Shown one piece after another: positions 27,014-35,690 of a stretch of 64,000 bases of DNA. The notes below the pieces were generated by a model. That model did not search any database, was not told the origin of the DNA, and worked only from the letters and a program-made list of their open reading frames with translations. Both the position numbers and the translations under genes were made by a program. The DNA comes from Shewanella atlantica (lineage in GTDB: Bacteria; Pseudomonadota; Gammaproteobacteria; Enterobacterales; Shewanellaceae): the NCBI RefSeq assembly GCF_003966265.1, contig NZ_RXNV01000001.1, positions 620,001 to 684,000 of the forward strand. Direction: 5' to 3'. Position 1 is the first letter of the stretch, and each line of letters starts with the position of its first letter.

Positions 27014-27145
27014 CTTATCATCCTTTACAGAAAACAATGTTTCCTAAAAATGCTGTAAAATTATACCTTTGATGGATAAGCTATTAGGCATTCAATACCT
27101 TACATTTAGCCCCTTTCGGATAGGTCTTTTCCATTTAGAGTAGGG

Positions 27146-28087
27146 CTACTTCCGCTTGGCATAGAGTTCGGCATAAGGCTCATCCCAATAAGGAGGCGAA
27201 CCGATATGTCCTTTAATAAAGTCAATGAAAGCGCTGACTTTAGGAGCTAAATGCTTTCTTCTTGGATACACAGCCTGCAGAGGCAGGTGATGAGTTAACT
27301 GCCAATCTTGCAATAAGGGAACTAAGGTCCCTTTTGCTACCTCATCTTCAAGCAGGTAACTTGCCAGATATACCACGCCTAAGCCACTGACTGCGGCAGA
27401 CTTTAATGCGGGGGCATTATCGACTCTGAAATTGCCGGATACACCAATTTCGCAATAATCGTCACCCTGTTTAAATTGCCAGACGCTATGCTCATGCCAT
27501 TCACCTTGATAAACAAGGCAGTTATGGTCGACTAACTGCTCGGGACGATCCGGTTGACCATGTAACTTGATATATTCAGGAGATGCGGCGAGTAAAAACT
27601 GACACTTCATCAAAGGTCTGGCAACCATACCTAATGGCAGTTGCTCAGACATGGTGAGTAGTAGATCTAACCCTTCACTGACAACATCGACTTTATGATC
27701 CAGCAGGCTCACCTGTAGTTCCAACTCGGGATGCGTCGTCATAAACTCAGGTAGAGCAGGAATTATATGCATAGTACCAAAGGACTGAGAGATCCCGACC
27801 TTTAGTACCCCGCGAGTCGCATCATTAAGATTATGAACACTGGCAATAGCCTGATCGGCATCTCGAAGTAACTCTTCACCTTGGGTATACAATAATTGTC
27901 CGGCTTCGGTTAAGCTCAAGCTTCGCGTAGTACGTTGAATAAGCTGAACCCCTAATTTATGTTCAAGATCAGCAACTTGAGTGCTCACCTTGGACTTAGA
28001 AATCCCCAATTTCCTTGCTGCGGAACTAAAGCTGCCGGCACGGGCAACATGAGTAAAAATTGCGATAGGTTCCAATAGTTCTAACAT
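27146..28087 (-). CDS. LysR-family transcriptional regulator
   Basis: A 313-aa LysR regulator. The N-terminal helix-turn-helix is IFTHVARAGSFSSAARKLGISKSKVSTQVADLE, and the substrate domain is of the CrgA/AaeR-like group (RTTRSLSLTEAG, VSQSFGTMHIIPALPEF). Neighbours give no clear target, because no divergent gene lies within 400 bp. A perfect 14-bp palindrome (28215-28228) lies 128 bp upstream of the start and could be an autoregulatory site. It has its own terminator. Confidence 0.92.
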   Translation of the reverse strand: MLELLEPIAIFTHVARAGSFSSAARKLGISKSKVSTQVADLEHKLGVQLIQRTTRSLSLTEAGQLLYTQGEELLRDADQAIASVHNLNDATRGVLKVGISQSFGTMHIIPALPEFMTTHPELELQVSLLDHKVDVVSEGLDLLLTMSEQLPLGMVARPLMKCQFLLAASPEYIKLHGQPDRPEQLVDHNCLVYQGEWHEHSVWQFKQGDDYCEIGVSGNFRVDNAPALKSAAVSGLGVVYLASYLLEDEVAKGTLVPLLQDWQLTHHLPLQAVYPRRKHLAPKVSAFIDFIKGHIGSPPYWDEPYAELYAKRK

Positions 28088-28214
28088 GTAAATCGCCTTA
28101 AGGTGTTTACGACACTAACAATACTTACATTAAGTAAGGGAAACTGAATTAAACAAATCTTGAAATATTCCATTTAAAACAGTCGCTTATTTTATAAAAG
28201 CACACTAGAGTAGA

Positions 28215-28228
28215 GTCAGACGTCTGAC
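28215..28228. promoter_or_regulatory. Perfect 14-bp palindrome upstream of a LysR gene
   Basis: GTCAGACGTCTGAC, fully self-complementary. It is placed between the LysR start and the rest of the intergenic space. Its regulator is unknown. Confidence 0.4.
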
Positions 28229-28413
28229 CGAGTCAACTAGCAAAAAGGTCAGTTTTCTTATTTTTTTGTAAGTATACCAAAGATTTGTGCTTTGATTCTA
28301 ATCCCTATTTTTTTGTCTTAAGTTTTACATCAGAAAATGCTAGGTAATATGGCTTAATTTTGTTGGAAACAGGGAGGAAACTCAATTTTTAAGTGGAGCT
28401 TATTTCGGGTGAT

Positions 28414-28431
28414 TTATACCAATCGGTATTA
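28414..28431. repeat. Dispersed palindrome, TTATACCAATCGGTATTA
   Basis: Copy of the dispersed palindrome, just downstream of the yggN terminator. Confidence 0.85.
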
Positions 28432-28448
28432 CACCTCAAACAAAACGA

Positions 28449-28475
28449 AAAAAGCCCGTATTCAGATAATACGAG
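28449..28475 (-). terminator. Terminator of yggN
   Basis: Stem CGTATT / AATACG extended by GC pairs around one mismatch; followed on the minus strand by TTTTTTCGTTTTG. Confidence 0.75.
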
Positions 28476-28528
28476 CCTGTTGCATAAATGGTGGGAGGCA
28501 ACTAAGAGTCCAAGTTTACATTAACACT

Positions 28529-29359
28529 CTACTCAAGCAGTTTTCTGGCAGGAGCATCAATTAAACGATATTCACTCAGCTCCGGGACTTCTGCTCTCAA
28601 GTTTTGCTCCAGGGCTATCAGGTATTGAAAGTTATCACACATTTCATCGGCTCTTTTCTCGAGATCTTTGGTCTGCGCTTCCATTTGCATCTCAATATCT
28701 TGGCCTACATTTTCCATTTTTCTAGAGAAAGACTCCATTTTTTGCTCGAAAGAATCGCCATCTCCCGAAAGCATCTCGCTACCTAAGTTAACCATCATAG
28801 TTCCCACAGAGCTTCTAACCAGTTCTTCCATCTCCTTTTCAAACTCTTCACCAAAGGTATCTTCAAGCGAAGATTGCGTCGATCCAAGATAAAACTTATC
28901 TCCGTGTTGATAGGCAACCTGCTCGACCCGCTCCTCCAGTCCATCCATCATCTCGTCGAGTTTTGCTCCAGCCGCATCTCCAAGTAATGGTGTTAACGCC
29001 ATACTCGCTGCCGAGGAGGCTATACCTACAGCGTCATGCACCAGTGCGATCACCTCAGGAAGCTGGGTTGAGACCTCTTGCGAATATTGAGTCAATAACG
29101 TCTTCTGCTTACTATTTAATGAAACCTCTTTGCCATCCACATAAAGTTTATCGAGTTCGATTCGGTAGACCTCTGAGCGACCTTCACTCACCGTGATCAT
29201 TTGAGGTTCGACGGCAACGTCATAATTTAGTGCAACCTCACACTGATTATTATCTTGGTACGACTCTGACGAATGCTCCTCATGAGCCGATACAGAGTTA
29301 ACTACACTCCCCGCAAAAAGAACTGCAGAGATCCCTATAGAAGTTGCTAATTTTCTCAT
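28529..29359 (-). CDS. yggN: YggN family (DUF2884) periplasmic protein
   Basis: A 276-aa exported protein of the YggN/DUF2884 family, function unknown. The ATG at 29359 is chosen: AAGGAAAATTTG stands before it and it begins the signal peptide MRKLATSIGISAVLFAGSVVNSVSA. A longer frame to 29446 lacks support. The mature N-terminus carries CEVALNYDVAVEPQMITV, typical of the family. The C-terminal half is long, acidic and helical (EEFEKEMEELVRSS, FEQKMESFSRKMENVGQDIEMQMEAQTKDLEKRADEM), likely a coiled coil. Its place near glsB, yggL and trmB follows the E. coli gene order. Confidence 0.88.
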   Translation of the reverse strand: MRKLATSIGISAVLFAGSVVNSVSAHEEHSSESYQDNNQCEVALNYDVAVEPQMITVSEGRSEVYRIELDKLYVDGKEVSLNSKQKTLLTQYSQEVSTQLPEVIALVHDAVGIASSAASMALTPLLGDAAGAKLDEMMDGLEERVEQVAYQHGDKFYLGSTQSSLEDTFGEEFEKEMEELVRSSVGTMMVNLGSEMLSGDGDSFEQKMESFSRKMENVGQDIEMQMEAQTKDLEKRADEMCDNFQYLIALEQNLRAEVPELSEYRLIDAPARKLLE

Positions 29360-29596
29360 CAAATTTTCCTTAACCTTAATATTCCAGAAGGGTTTTAATA
29401 AATGAAAAGAGCTATTATTCACTACAGCAAAACCCGATATACTCAATATAAAAGCACAAGGCGTGCCAAGACTGCAACTAACTGATTACATGGAGATTAC
29501 AAACGGAGTGAGGAATTTTGCTGTTGGATATTAGTAAATAAAGCCAGTTTTTGGCCAATTTACTAATACCAATCAGTATAAAGATGTGATCGCTCA

Positions 29597-29743
29597 GCGA
29601 GAATTTAGCGCTTCTGAGGCAAGGCCATTCATTGCTCCTGCAGGAATGACATTTACAACATCCATGTTGCTCGCAGCGAGTGAAGAGCATAGTTGTTCTA
29701 CGTTTAAGCTCGTTAACACAGCATCAGAAGCGCTAAAACTCGC
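29597..29743. repeat. Inner inverted-repeat pair of the MITE-like element
   Basis: Left arm 29597-29620 and right arm 29721-29743 are inverted copies that differ by one gap and about two substitutions. They begin with GCGAG and contain TTAGCGCTTCTGA; the loop between them is 100 bp. Confidence 0.75.
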
Positions 29744-29863
29744 CTTTCAGGAGTGTTTTTGGCTGCCTACTTCATCAAAGAATAACTTCACAAGGGATCA
29801 CCATTGCATCATCTATTCGCCTTGAATTAGTTTGCCTAAAATAACTCTGAGTAGATCACTTTC

Positions 29864-29896
29864 TTATACTGATTGGTATAATACCAATCGGTATAA
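29864..29896. repeat. Two abutting dispersed palindromes
   Basis: TTATACTGATTGGTATAA (29864-29881) and TAATACCAATCGGTATAA (29879-29896) overlap by three bases. They lie 22 bp downstream of the glsB stop codon. Confidence 0.8.
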
Positions 29897-29917
29897 TTCT
29901 CTGGAAATGAAAGGTTA

Positions 29918-30832
29918 CTAGAAAATGGAACGCCCAAGGCGTTGACAGAACTCTTCAAGTGCTGCGGTTCCTGCGAGTGAGTTACCATTTAAATCTAATT
30001 CAGGAGACCAAACACATATAGACATGTCTCCCGGGATCACTGCAATAATGCCACCACCGACACCACTTTTACCAGGCATACCGACTCGATAGGCAAATTC
30101 ACCAGCGCCATCATATAAACCGGAAGTGGCTAATAAGGCGTTCATTTGACGTGTTTGTACAGGAGAGATTAACTGTTTTCCGGTCAAGCTTTGGCCCCGG
30201 TTAGCCAGATATAACATAGCTTTAGACAGATCCGCACAGCTCATACGAATAGCACAATAATGAAAATAACTCCTCAATACGGTATCAACGTCATTGTTGA
30301 AATTACCGAATGACTTCATCAGATAAGCAATCGCCGCATTTCTTGCGCTGTGTTCATATTCAGATCTTGCCACCACCTTGTCTGAGACAAGCTTATGATT
30401 ACCACTGAGGTGACGAATACTTTCAAGCATACGGTGCTTCGGTGCCCCCAACCTGGATTGCAAAAGGTCAGCGATGACTAATGCACCGGCATTAATAAAA
30501 GGATTTCTCGGCAGTCCCCGCTCTAACTCCACCTGAACCAGAGAGTTAAACGACTGACCCGATGGTTCTTTGCCTACCCGAGACCAAATTTCATTCTCTT
30601 CATATAAAGTTAAAGCCATTGTAAGGCTAAATACTTTTGAAATACTCTGAATAGAAAAGGGCTCGAGATAATCTCCAGCCCCTATAGTAGTTCCATCTAT
30701 AGTTGTGACGGCTATTCCGATCTTATTTGGATCTACGCACGCAAGGGCCGGAATATAGTCAGCAACTTTTCCCTGTCCAAGCAGAGGCCGAACTTTATCG
30801 ACCACCTGCTCTAACAAGGCCTGTTCAGGCAT
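29918..30832 (-). CDS. glsB: Glutaminase
   Basis: Hydrolyses L-glutamine to glutamate and ammonia; a serine-dependent beta-lactamase-like fold of the GlsA/GlsB family. 304 aa is the usual length. The catalytic Ser-x-x-Lys is in [16 protein letters not shown], with the conserved [33 protein letters not shown] and [18 protein letters not shown] segments. The ATG at 30832 overlaps the yggL stop codon (TAATG), showing coupling; a GTG three codons upstream is an alternative. Member of the trmB-yggL-glsB unit. Confidence 0.95.
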   Translation of the reverse strand: MPEQALLEQVVDKVRPLLGQGKVADYIPALACVDPNKIGIAVTTIDGTTIGAGDYLEPFSIQSISKVFSLTMALTLYEENEIWSRVGKEPSGQSFNSLVQVELERGLPRNPFINAGALVIADLLQSRLGAPKHRMLESIRHLSGNHKLVSDKVVARSEYEHSARNAAIAYLMKSFGNFNNDVDTVLRSYFHYCAIRMSCADLSKAMLYLANRGQSLTGKQLISPVQTRQMNALLATSGLYDGAGEFAYRVGMPGKSGVGGGIIAVIPGDMSICVWSPELDLNGNSLAGTAALEEFCQRLGRSIF

Positions 30833-31155
30833 TAGCTCCACCAGATATCATATAGATCACTAACGACGACATCAGATACTTTCTGTCCTTCCCAAAATGC
30901 AATCGCAGCAGCACGATCATCTTCGGTGCACTTGCCAATATCTTGAGTAGCAATAATACCTTCCCACTCTTTATGACCACCGCCATGGAAACCTAAGTCA
31001 CGCGGCTCAATCACTTCATCAATAAACTGATCGACTATTGAATCGATCTGCTCTTCAGAAACTGACTCATCAAATGTCCAGTTGATATCGAAACCAAATT
31101 CTTGAAACTCATCTACGCGCAATTTTTTACGCAAACGACGACTACGTGTTGCCAT
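30832..31155 (-). CDS. yggL: YggL (DUF469) 50S-associated protein
   Basis: A 107-aa protein of the DUF469/YggL family, which in E. coli associates with the large ribosomal subunit. The ATG at 31155 gives the basic start [26 protein letters not shown], with strong upstream AAGGTGGG; the frame is open to 31200. It continues with the family motif [23 protein letters not shown]. It lies 78 bp after trmB and overlaps glsB by one base. Confidence 0.93.
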   Translation of the reverse strand: MATRSRRLRKKLRVDEFQEFGFDINWTFDESVSEEQIDSIVDQFIDEVIEPRDLGFHGGGHKEWEGIIATQDIGKCTEDDRAAAIAFWEGQKVSDVVVSDLYDIWWS

Positions 31156-31233
31156 TGTAATTCCCACCTTAATTAACGTGATTTTATAAAAAGAGTACAA
31201 ATAAATATTTGTAACAGTTAATCAACTACAAAC

Positions 31234-31950
31234 TCAGTCGATACGCTCAAACATTATGTCCCATACACCATGACCGAGTCTGTGACCTCTGGCCTCAAAC
31301 TTAGTGAGTGGTCTATGGTCAGGACGTTCAACCACATCCCCTGTCGGCGACTGGTTCTTATAACCTTCTGCAGCCCCCATCACTTCCAACATATGCTCGC
31401 TATAATTTTCCCAGTCCGTGGCAAGATGGAAAACACCACCGGTTTTTAGGGTACTGCGGATCAGTTGTGCAAATTCAGGCTGAACAATACGGCGCTTATG
31501 ATGACGCTTCTTGTGCCAAGGATCTGGGAAGAAAAGCTGCACTCGAGCAAGTGAGCCCGGCACAATACTATTTTCAAGCACTTCTATAGCATCATGATGG
31601 AAGACGCGTAAGTTAGTCACTCCGGCTTCTCCTGCAACACTGAGACAAGCTCCCACGCCAGGTTTATGAACTTCAATACCGATAAAGTTAAGTTCAGGAG
31701 AGGCTTTAGCCATTTCAACAAGAGAAGCTCCCATACCAAAACCAATCTCTAGCACTGTATCTGCATCTCTACCAAAGACCTCTTTCAAATCTAGTGGTTC
31801 TGGAGAGTAATCAAGACCCATCGCTGGCCAATGTTGCTCCATAGCGGCGGCTTGACCTTTAGTTAATCGGCCTTCTCTTAATACAAAGCTTCTTACTTTG
31901 CGAAGGTACTTACCTTCTTCATTAAACTCCGCTGTTGTTACGTCGCTCAT
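31234..31950 (-). CDS. trmB: tRNA (guanine-N7)-methyltransferase
   Basis: Forms m7G46 in the variable loop of tRNAs using S-adenosylmethionine. The SAM motif is [16 protein letters not shown], with [15 protein letters not shown], the catalytic region [17 protein letters not shown], and [11 protein letters not shown] and [16 protein letters not shown] near the end. ATG 31950 is preceded by GAGGGCGATA and gives 238 aa, the usual length. It is divergent from mutY. Confidence 0.95.
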   Translation of the reverse strand: MSDVTTAEFNEEGKYLRKVRSFVLREGRLTKGQAAAMEQHWPAMGLDYSPEPLDLKEVFGRDADTVLEIGFGMGASLVEMAKASPELNFIGIEVHKPGVGACLSVAGEAGVTNLRVFHHDAIEVLENSIVPGSLARVQLFFPDPWHKKRHHKRRIVQPEFAQLIRSTLKTGGVFHLATDWENYSEHMLEVMGAAEGYKNQSPTGDVVERPDHRPLTKFEARGHRLGHGVWDIMFERID

Positions 31951-32169
31951 TATCGCCCTCGATCTTGGCATGGTTAATAGAAAACTAGGGCATTATCCAA
32001 AGATCATCAATCAGTGCAAGCCCAATATACTTAACAGTTCATAAATAAGTGACCAAAGTATACCAAGTTTCACAAACTGTGCGAACGACACTCCCCTATT
32101 TCCCCCACTACAGTTCAAACATAGCTTGTCTCTATAAGCCATGATAGATAGACTGCGCGTCATATAATA

Positions 32170-33279
32170 ATGACAACTTTAAATGTGCCTAATATGCCGC
32201 CAAACGACTCCAACTCCTCCGGTAGTGCAACTTTCTCTACCCGCATCATCGGCTGGTACGATGAATTTGGCCGCAAACACCTGCCTTGGCAAATAAACAA
32301 GACCCCATATAAGGTATGGGTATCGGAGATCATGTTGCAGCAAACTCAGGTTAGTACGGTTATCCCCTACTATCTTAAGTTTATGGAGCGTTTTCCGGAC
32401 ATTCAATCACTCGCCAATGCTCAGCAAGATGAAGTACTACATCACTGGACCGGGCTCGGCTATTATGCTCGTGCACGAAACCTACAAAAGTCGGCACAAA
32501 TTATTCGCGATGAGCACAATGGCAATTTTCCAACTGAGTTTGAACAGGTGCTTGCGCTTCCCGGCATAGGCCGCTCTACCGCCGGTGCGGTGCTTTCACT
32601 CTCATTGGCGCAACATCATCCAATTCTCGATGGCAACGTAAAACGCGTGCTAGCCCGTCATGGTGCTATCGAAGGTTGGCCAGGGAAAAAGACGGTCGAA
32701 AATAAGCTCTGGGATCTAACCGATAAACTCACTCCACTACGCGATGTGCAGAAATATAACCAGGCCATGATGGATATTGGCGCTTCGATCTGCTCTCGTT
32801 CTAAACCAGCTTGTTCCCAGTGCCCTGTAGCAATCGACTGTCAGGCTCAACTCTCCGGAAGACAAACTGAATATCCGGGTAAAAAACCTAAGAAAATTAC
32901 ACCAGAGAAAAGTGCCTTCATGTTGGTCTTATCAAAAGGCGATGACGCCCTACTGGAGAAACGTCCTCCAGCAGGGATATGGGGAGGTTTATGGTGCTTC
33001 CCTGAGTTTCCAAGCCGCCAAGAGCTAGGGTTGTATCTGGTCGAAAATGGGCTAGACTCCGCTAAAATGGAAGATTTACCAGGCTTTAGACATACTTTCA
33101 GCCATTTTCATCTGGACATAACTCCAATTTATATTCATGTCGACGGCTGGAGAGATAATCAGATCATGGAAGATAAGCCCTCACTCTGGTATAACTTACC
33201 CAATCCCCCTAAAGTTGGTTTAGCTGCAGCAACTGAGCGAATTCTGGCCAGCTTAGGTTCTGTATTAATTAAGGAGTAA
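32170..33279 (+). CDS. mutY: Adenine DNA glycosylase
   Basis: Removes adenine mispaired with 8-oxoguanine. Helix-hairpin-helix and catalytic region: [18 protein letters not shown] (catalytic Glu), [12 protein letters not shown], and [12 protein letters not shown] with catalytic Asp154. The [4Fe-4S] cluster has the C-X6-C-X2-C-X5-C spacing at Cys208, 215, 218 and 224. The C-terminal NUDIX-like domain (from about 245) recognises 8-oxo[10 protein letters not shown] and [10 protein letters not shown]. 369 aa, slightly longer than E. coli because of an N-terminal extension; ATG 32194 is an alternative start. It is followed by yggX after 2 bp. Confidence 0.95.
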   Translation: MTTLNVPNMPPNDSNSSGSATFSTRIIGWYDEFGRKHLPWQINKTPYKVWVSEIMLQQTQVSTVIPYYLKFMERFPDIQSLANAQQDEVLHHWTGLGYYARARNLQKSAQIIRDEHNGNFPTEFEQVLALPGIGRSTAGAVLSLSLAQHHPILDGNVKRVLARHGAIEGWPGKKTVENKLWDLTDKLTPLRDVQKYNQAMMDIGASICSRSKPACSQCPVAIDCQAQLSGRQTEYPGKKPKKITPEKSAFMLVLSKGDDALLEKRPPAGIWGGLWCFPEFPSRQELGLYLVENGLDSAKMEDLPGFRHTFSHFHLDITPIYIHVDGWRDNQIMEDKPSLWYNLPNPPKVGLAAATERILASLGSVLIKE

Positions 33280-33281
33280 TC

Positions 33282-33560
33282 ATGGCTCGCACTGTAAACT
33301 GCGTCTATCTGAAAAAAGAATCTGAAGGCCTAGGGTTTCAACTATATCCTGGTGAGCTGGGTAAACGCATTTTCGATAACGTCAGCAAAGAAGCCTGGGC
33401 TCTTTGGCAATCGAAGCAGACCATGCTTATCAATGAAAAGAAACTCAACATGATGAATGTTGATGACAGAAAGTTTCTTGAAGAGCAGATGATAAACTTT
33501 CTCTTTGAGGGTAAAGAGGTAGAGATCGAAGGCTACGTCCCTCAGAAGGATGATGAGTAA
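33282..33560 (+). CDS. yggX: Fe(2+)-trafficking protein
   Basis: Small cytosolic protein that protects iron-sulfur enzymes from oxidants and is linked to labile iron. The start [30 protein letters not shown] with the conserved Cys7 and the EGYVPQ tail are diagnostic. 92 aa. It starts 2 bp after mutY (GGAG before ATG), the same mutY-yggX operon as in E. coli. Confidence 0.96.
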   Translation: MARTVNCVYLKKESEGLGFQLYPGELGKRIFDNVSKEAWALWQSKQTMLINEKKLNMMNVDDRKFLEEQMINFLFEGKEVEIEGYVPQKDDE

Positions 33561-33566
33561 CTGACA

Positions 33567-33694
33567 CAGCTCTTGCTAACAAGAAACCCAGATTATATAT
33601 AAAGAGCTACATAACTCTTGTTAACAAGAAGTCCAGACACAAAGTAAATTTCTATCCATCCATGGGAAATTTACATAAGTGTTCCTGACACAAA
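33567..33694. repeat. Structured repeat cluster downstream of yggX
   Basis: Two 23-bp direct repeats (33569-33591 and 33615-33637), each holding the palindrome TCTTGYTAACAAGA. Then inverted arms GTAAATTTC (33644-33652) and GAAATTTAC (33666-33674), extended outward by partly complementary CCAGACAC and GTGTTCCTG. It ends in ACATAAGTGTTCCTGACAC, a sequence also found before the terminator at 10041. Confidence 0.7.
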
Positions 33695-33717
33695 AAAGCG
33701 CCGTTAGGCGCTTTTTT
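33692..33717. terminator. Bidirectional terminator after yggX
   Basis: Perfect stem AAAAAAGCGCC / GGCGCTTTTTT, loop GTTA, between yggX and the convergent yceI. Confidence 0.94.
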
Positions 33718-33761
33718 ATTAGGGGAAACTGGAGATAAGACTGGAGACAAAGTATGGAAAC

Positions 33762-34337
33762 TTATTTCTTAATTCCTTCAACCACTAAGTCTAAGGTTAC
33801 ATGAGAAGAGGCAGGACCTAGATCCATCTTGATGTCATAGTCTTTTAACGCAAATTCGGTGCTCCCGGTAAAACCGACACGATATCCGCCCCACGGGTCT
33901 TGGCCCTCTCCGATGCTATTTGCCTCTATCGCTATCGCCTTAGTTACACCGTTAAGGGTGAAGTCACCATTAAGCAGGAACGCACCATTACCCTGATCGA
34001 CAACCGAAGTTGAGACAAATGTTGCTTGAGGGAATTTTCCTGTATTTAAAAAGTCAGGGCTACGAAGATGCTTATCACGCTCAGCATGGTTAGAGTCAAC
34101 ACTACTGGTATTAATAGTCACATTGACCTTAGCATCAGATACCTTGTCGGCATCGAAACTGAAGTCCCCCTTAAAATCATTAAAGCGACCCGCGACAAAA
34201 CTGTAGCCTAAATGGCTTACCTTAAACTGAATTGATGCGTGAGCACCTTCAGTATCAATCACATAATCTGCAGCAGCTGCCGCTCCACTCAGTAACATCG
34301 AGGCCGTTAATGCTGTTGCTAATAAACTTTTTTTCAT
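33762..34337 (-). CDS. yceI: YceI family periplasmic protein
   Basis: A 191-aa secreted lipocalin-like beta-barrel that binds isoprenoid-type lipids in characterised members. The signal peptide is [22 protein letters not shown]. It is followed by [39 protein letters not shown], the YceI signature, and by [27 protein letters not shown] 34337 has AAGGATAG upstream. It follows a cytochrome b561 gene after 72 bp, a frequent pair, so they probably form one unit. Confidence 0.95.
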   Translation of the reverse strand: MKKSLLATALTASMLLSGAAAAADYVIDTEGAHASIQFKVSHLGYSFVAGRFNDFKGDFSFDADKVSDAKVNVTINTSSVDSNHAERDKHLRSPDFLNTGKFPQATFVSTSVVDQGNGAFLLNGDFTLNGVTKAIAIEANSIGEGQDPWGGYRVGFTGSTEFALKDYDIKMDLGPASSHVTLDLVVEGIKK

Positions 34338-34409
34338 CACTTCTATCCTTCAATTAATATATTATGTTTTCACTATCTTTAACCGGGTAAGGTCGAAACT
34401 ATTGAGTTT

Positions 34410-34961
34410 CTAACCTCGCTTTACTTTCACCATTCTTAGTAGGGTTGAGTCTTTATCGACAAAGTGATGTTTTAACGCCCCAAGAGCATGTATCAATGCC
34501 AGTCCCATCAGGCTATAGGCTGCATACTGATGTACTAAGCCTGCGATATCGGCCTGGTCATCGATAAATGCACCAAATCCAGGCACTTCAAACCATTCAA
34601 ATACCCAAATACCACGGCTATCGGCTGTAGAAATTAAGTAACCACTAAGCATGATGAGCAATAACAACAGGTAAATAGCAGAGTGTGCCATCTTCCCCGC
34701 CTTCTTCTCCCACGCTTTATGAGTCGGTTCACCCGCAGGCTTAGGATTAAGCTTGCGCCAAATTAATCTGAAGAGCGTAAGCATCAACAACAAGACACCA
34801 AAACTCTTATGCAGATGAGGCGCGGTTTTATACCAGGTACTGTAATAAGTCAGATCTACCATCCAAAAGCCCACCGCAAAAAGCCCTAGCACTGCCAGTG
34901 CTGAAACCCAATGGATTAATATTGTGATCCTTCCATAGGAATTTGTTGTGTTGCGAAACAT
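34410..34961 (-). CDS. Cytochrome b561
   Basis: A 183-aa inner-membrane diheme b-type cytochrome, four helices. Heme-ligand histidines are visible in ITILIHWVSALAV (helix 1), HLHKSFGVLLLML (helix 2), KMAHSAIYLLLLL (helix 3) and HQYAAYSLMGLALIHALGALKHHF (helix 4). It should pass electrons between the quinone pool and a periplasmic partner. The RRLIWRKLNPKPAGEPTH region is conserved in the family. The partner gene yceI lies downstream. Confidence 0.92.
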   Translation of the reverse strand: MFRNTTNSYGRITILIHWVSALAVLGLFAVGFWMVDLTYYSTWYKTAPHLHKSFGVLLLMLTLFRLIWRKLNPKPAGEPTHKAWEKKAGKMAHSAIYLLLLLIMLSGYLISTADSRGIWVFEWFEVPGFGAFIDDQADIAGLVHQYAAYSLMGLALIHALGALKHHFVDKDSTLLRMVKVKRG

Positions 34962-35254
34962 AACTAATCTCGTCTATAAACCTTCACTCCATCTTACGTT
35001 CTATTTTTAAAACTAAAATATCGAAAAATCGGCGTATAACGCCTACTTTTTAGAACGTTTAATCTTTCCGAGCACCAAAGTTAGTATTTCTATTGATTAA
35101 ACTGGAGAGTAATTACAATAAGATGAGTTATTTTTAGCCAAAACGAGACTTTGCAGATGAATAAAACAGCTATCATCTGGATACCAGCTCGAGTTTGAAC
35201 ACTAACTAACCGAACAGTTACTGGATTACAAAAAAGCACTTGCAGGAAAAATTA
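34962..35254. other. Intergenic region before the first tRNA unit
   Basis: No gene seen. It holds the promoter of the b561-yceI unit (-), and its right end holds the first tRNA promoter. Confidence 0.5.
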
Positions 35255-35268
35255 CATCGCTATAAGAT
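35240..35268 (+). promoter_or_regulatory. Promoter of tRNA unit 1
   Basis: -35 TTGCAG (35240-35245), 17-bp spacer, -10 TAAGAT (35263-35268), then a GC-rich discriminator ACGCGC, as in growth-rate and stringently controlled tRNA promoters. Confidence 0.65.
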
Positions 35269-35349
35269 ACGCGCACTCCAAACGAGACGGGTCATAAACA
35301 ACCTGATTAATACTTCGCTTAGAGTAGATGACTAACACTTAGTTTAGTT

Positions 35350-35425
35350 GCCCGAATAGCTCAGTCGGTAGAGCAGAGGATTGAAAATCCTCGTGTCCCT
35401 GGTTCGATTCCGGGTTCGGGCACCA
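35350..35425 (+). tRNA. tRNA-Phe (GAA)
   Basis: 76 nt with encoded CCA. Acceptor stem GCCCGAA / TTCGGGC, D arm GCTC..GAGC, anticodon loop TTGAAAA with anticodon GAA at 35383-35385, T arm CTGGTTCGATTCCGG. Confidence 0.97.
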
Positions 35426-35464
35426 ATATTTAATTTAATAGTTAATAACTATTAAGAAAGATAA

Positions 35465-35540
<76 letters not shown>

Positions 35541-35563
35541 CCTTCTTCTTATGAAGAGCGATG

Positions 35564-35589
35564 AAGCCACTCTTTTGAGTGGCTTTTTT
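35564..35589 (+). terminator. Terminator of tRNA unit 1
   Basis: Stem AAGCCACTC / GAGTGGCTT, loop TTTT, followed by a T-run. Confidence 0.92.
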
Positions 35590-35639
35590 GTTCTGAAATT
35601 TAAAAGCAAATAGCTCAAAACTTCAAGAGCTCAAATATA

Positions 35640-35690
35640 GTTATCAGTAGGTCTCCCCCGCAAGAGCTTCGACTCTTGGTGCCGGCACCA
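35640..35690 (+). pseudogene. tRNA-Thr 3' remnant, copy 1
   Basis: Sequence from ATCAGTAGGTC to the final GGTGCCGGCACCA repeats the 3' half of the tRNA-Thr, with an insertion before the T arm that lengthens its stem (CAAGAG / CTCTTG). The 5' half is absent, so no tRNA can form. Confidence 0.85.

Larger units (their letters stand above)
26458..27145. other. 688-bp gene-free region with three hairpins and a direct repeat
   Basis: No reading frame of note. It holds three hairpins (26492, 26679 and 26991, listed separately) and a diverged direct repeat of about 27 bp, at 26862-26888 and 26960-26987, with the shared core TTGYAATTGYATG followed by TTTTAARAACAAA. The middle hairpin is not next to any gene, so an unannotated small transcript is possible. 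Confidence 0.5.
28088..28528. other. Intergenic region with palindromes
   Basis: 441 bp upstream of the LysR gene and downstream of yggN, no gene. It contains GTCAGACGTCTGAC (28215-28228), a dispersed palindrome (28414-28431) and the yggN terminator. Confidence 0.5.
29564..29896. mobile_element. MITE-like palindromic element, non-coding
   Basis: About 330 bp bounded by inverted copies of the dispersed palindrome: TAATACCAATCAGTATAA at 29564-29581 and its complement with one mismatch at 29864-29881; the right copy runs straight into another palindrome (29879-29896). Inside lies a second pair of imperfect inverted repeats, 29597-29620 and 29721-29743, sharing the core TTTAGCGCTTCTGA. No open frame inside has a start signal. 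The nested inverted-repeat design suggests a non-autonomous element or its remnant. I see no flanking target-site duplication. Confidence 0.55.

Noticed and set aside
29478..29825. Two frames (29478-29690 minus and 29586-29825 plus) inside the MITE-like element
   Set aside because: They read through the inverted repeats on both strands and have no translation signals.
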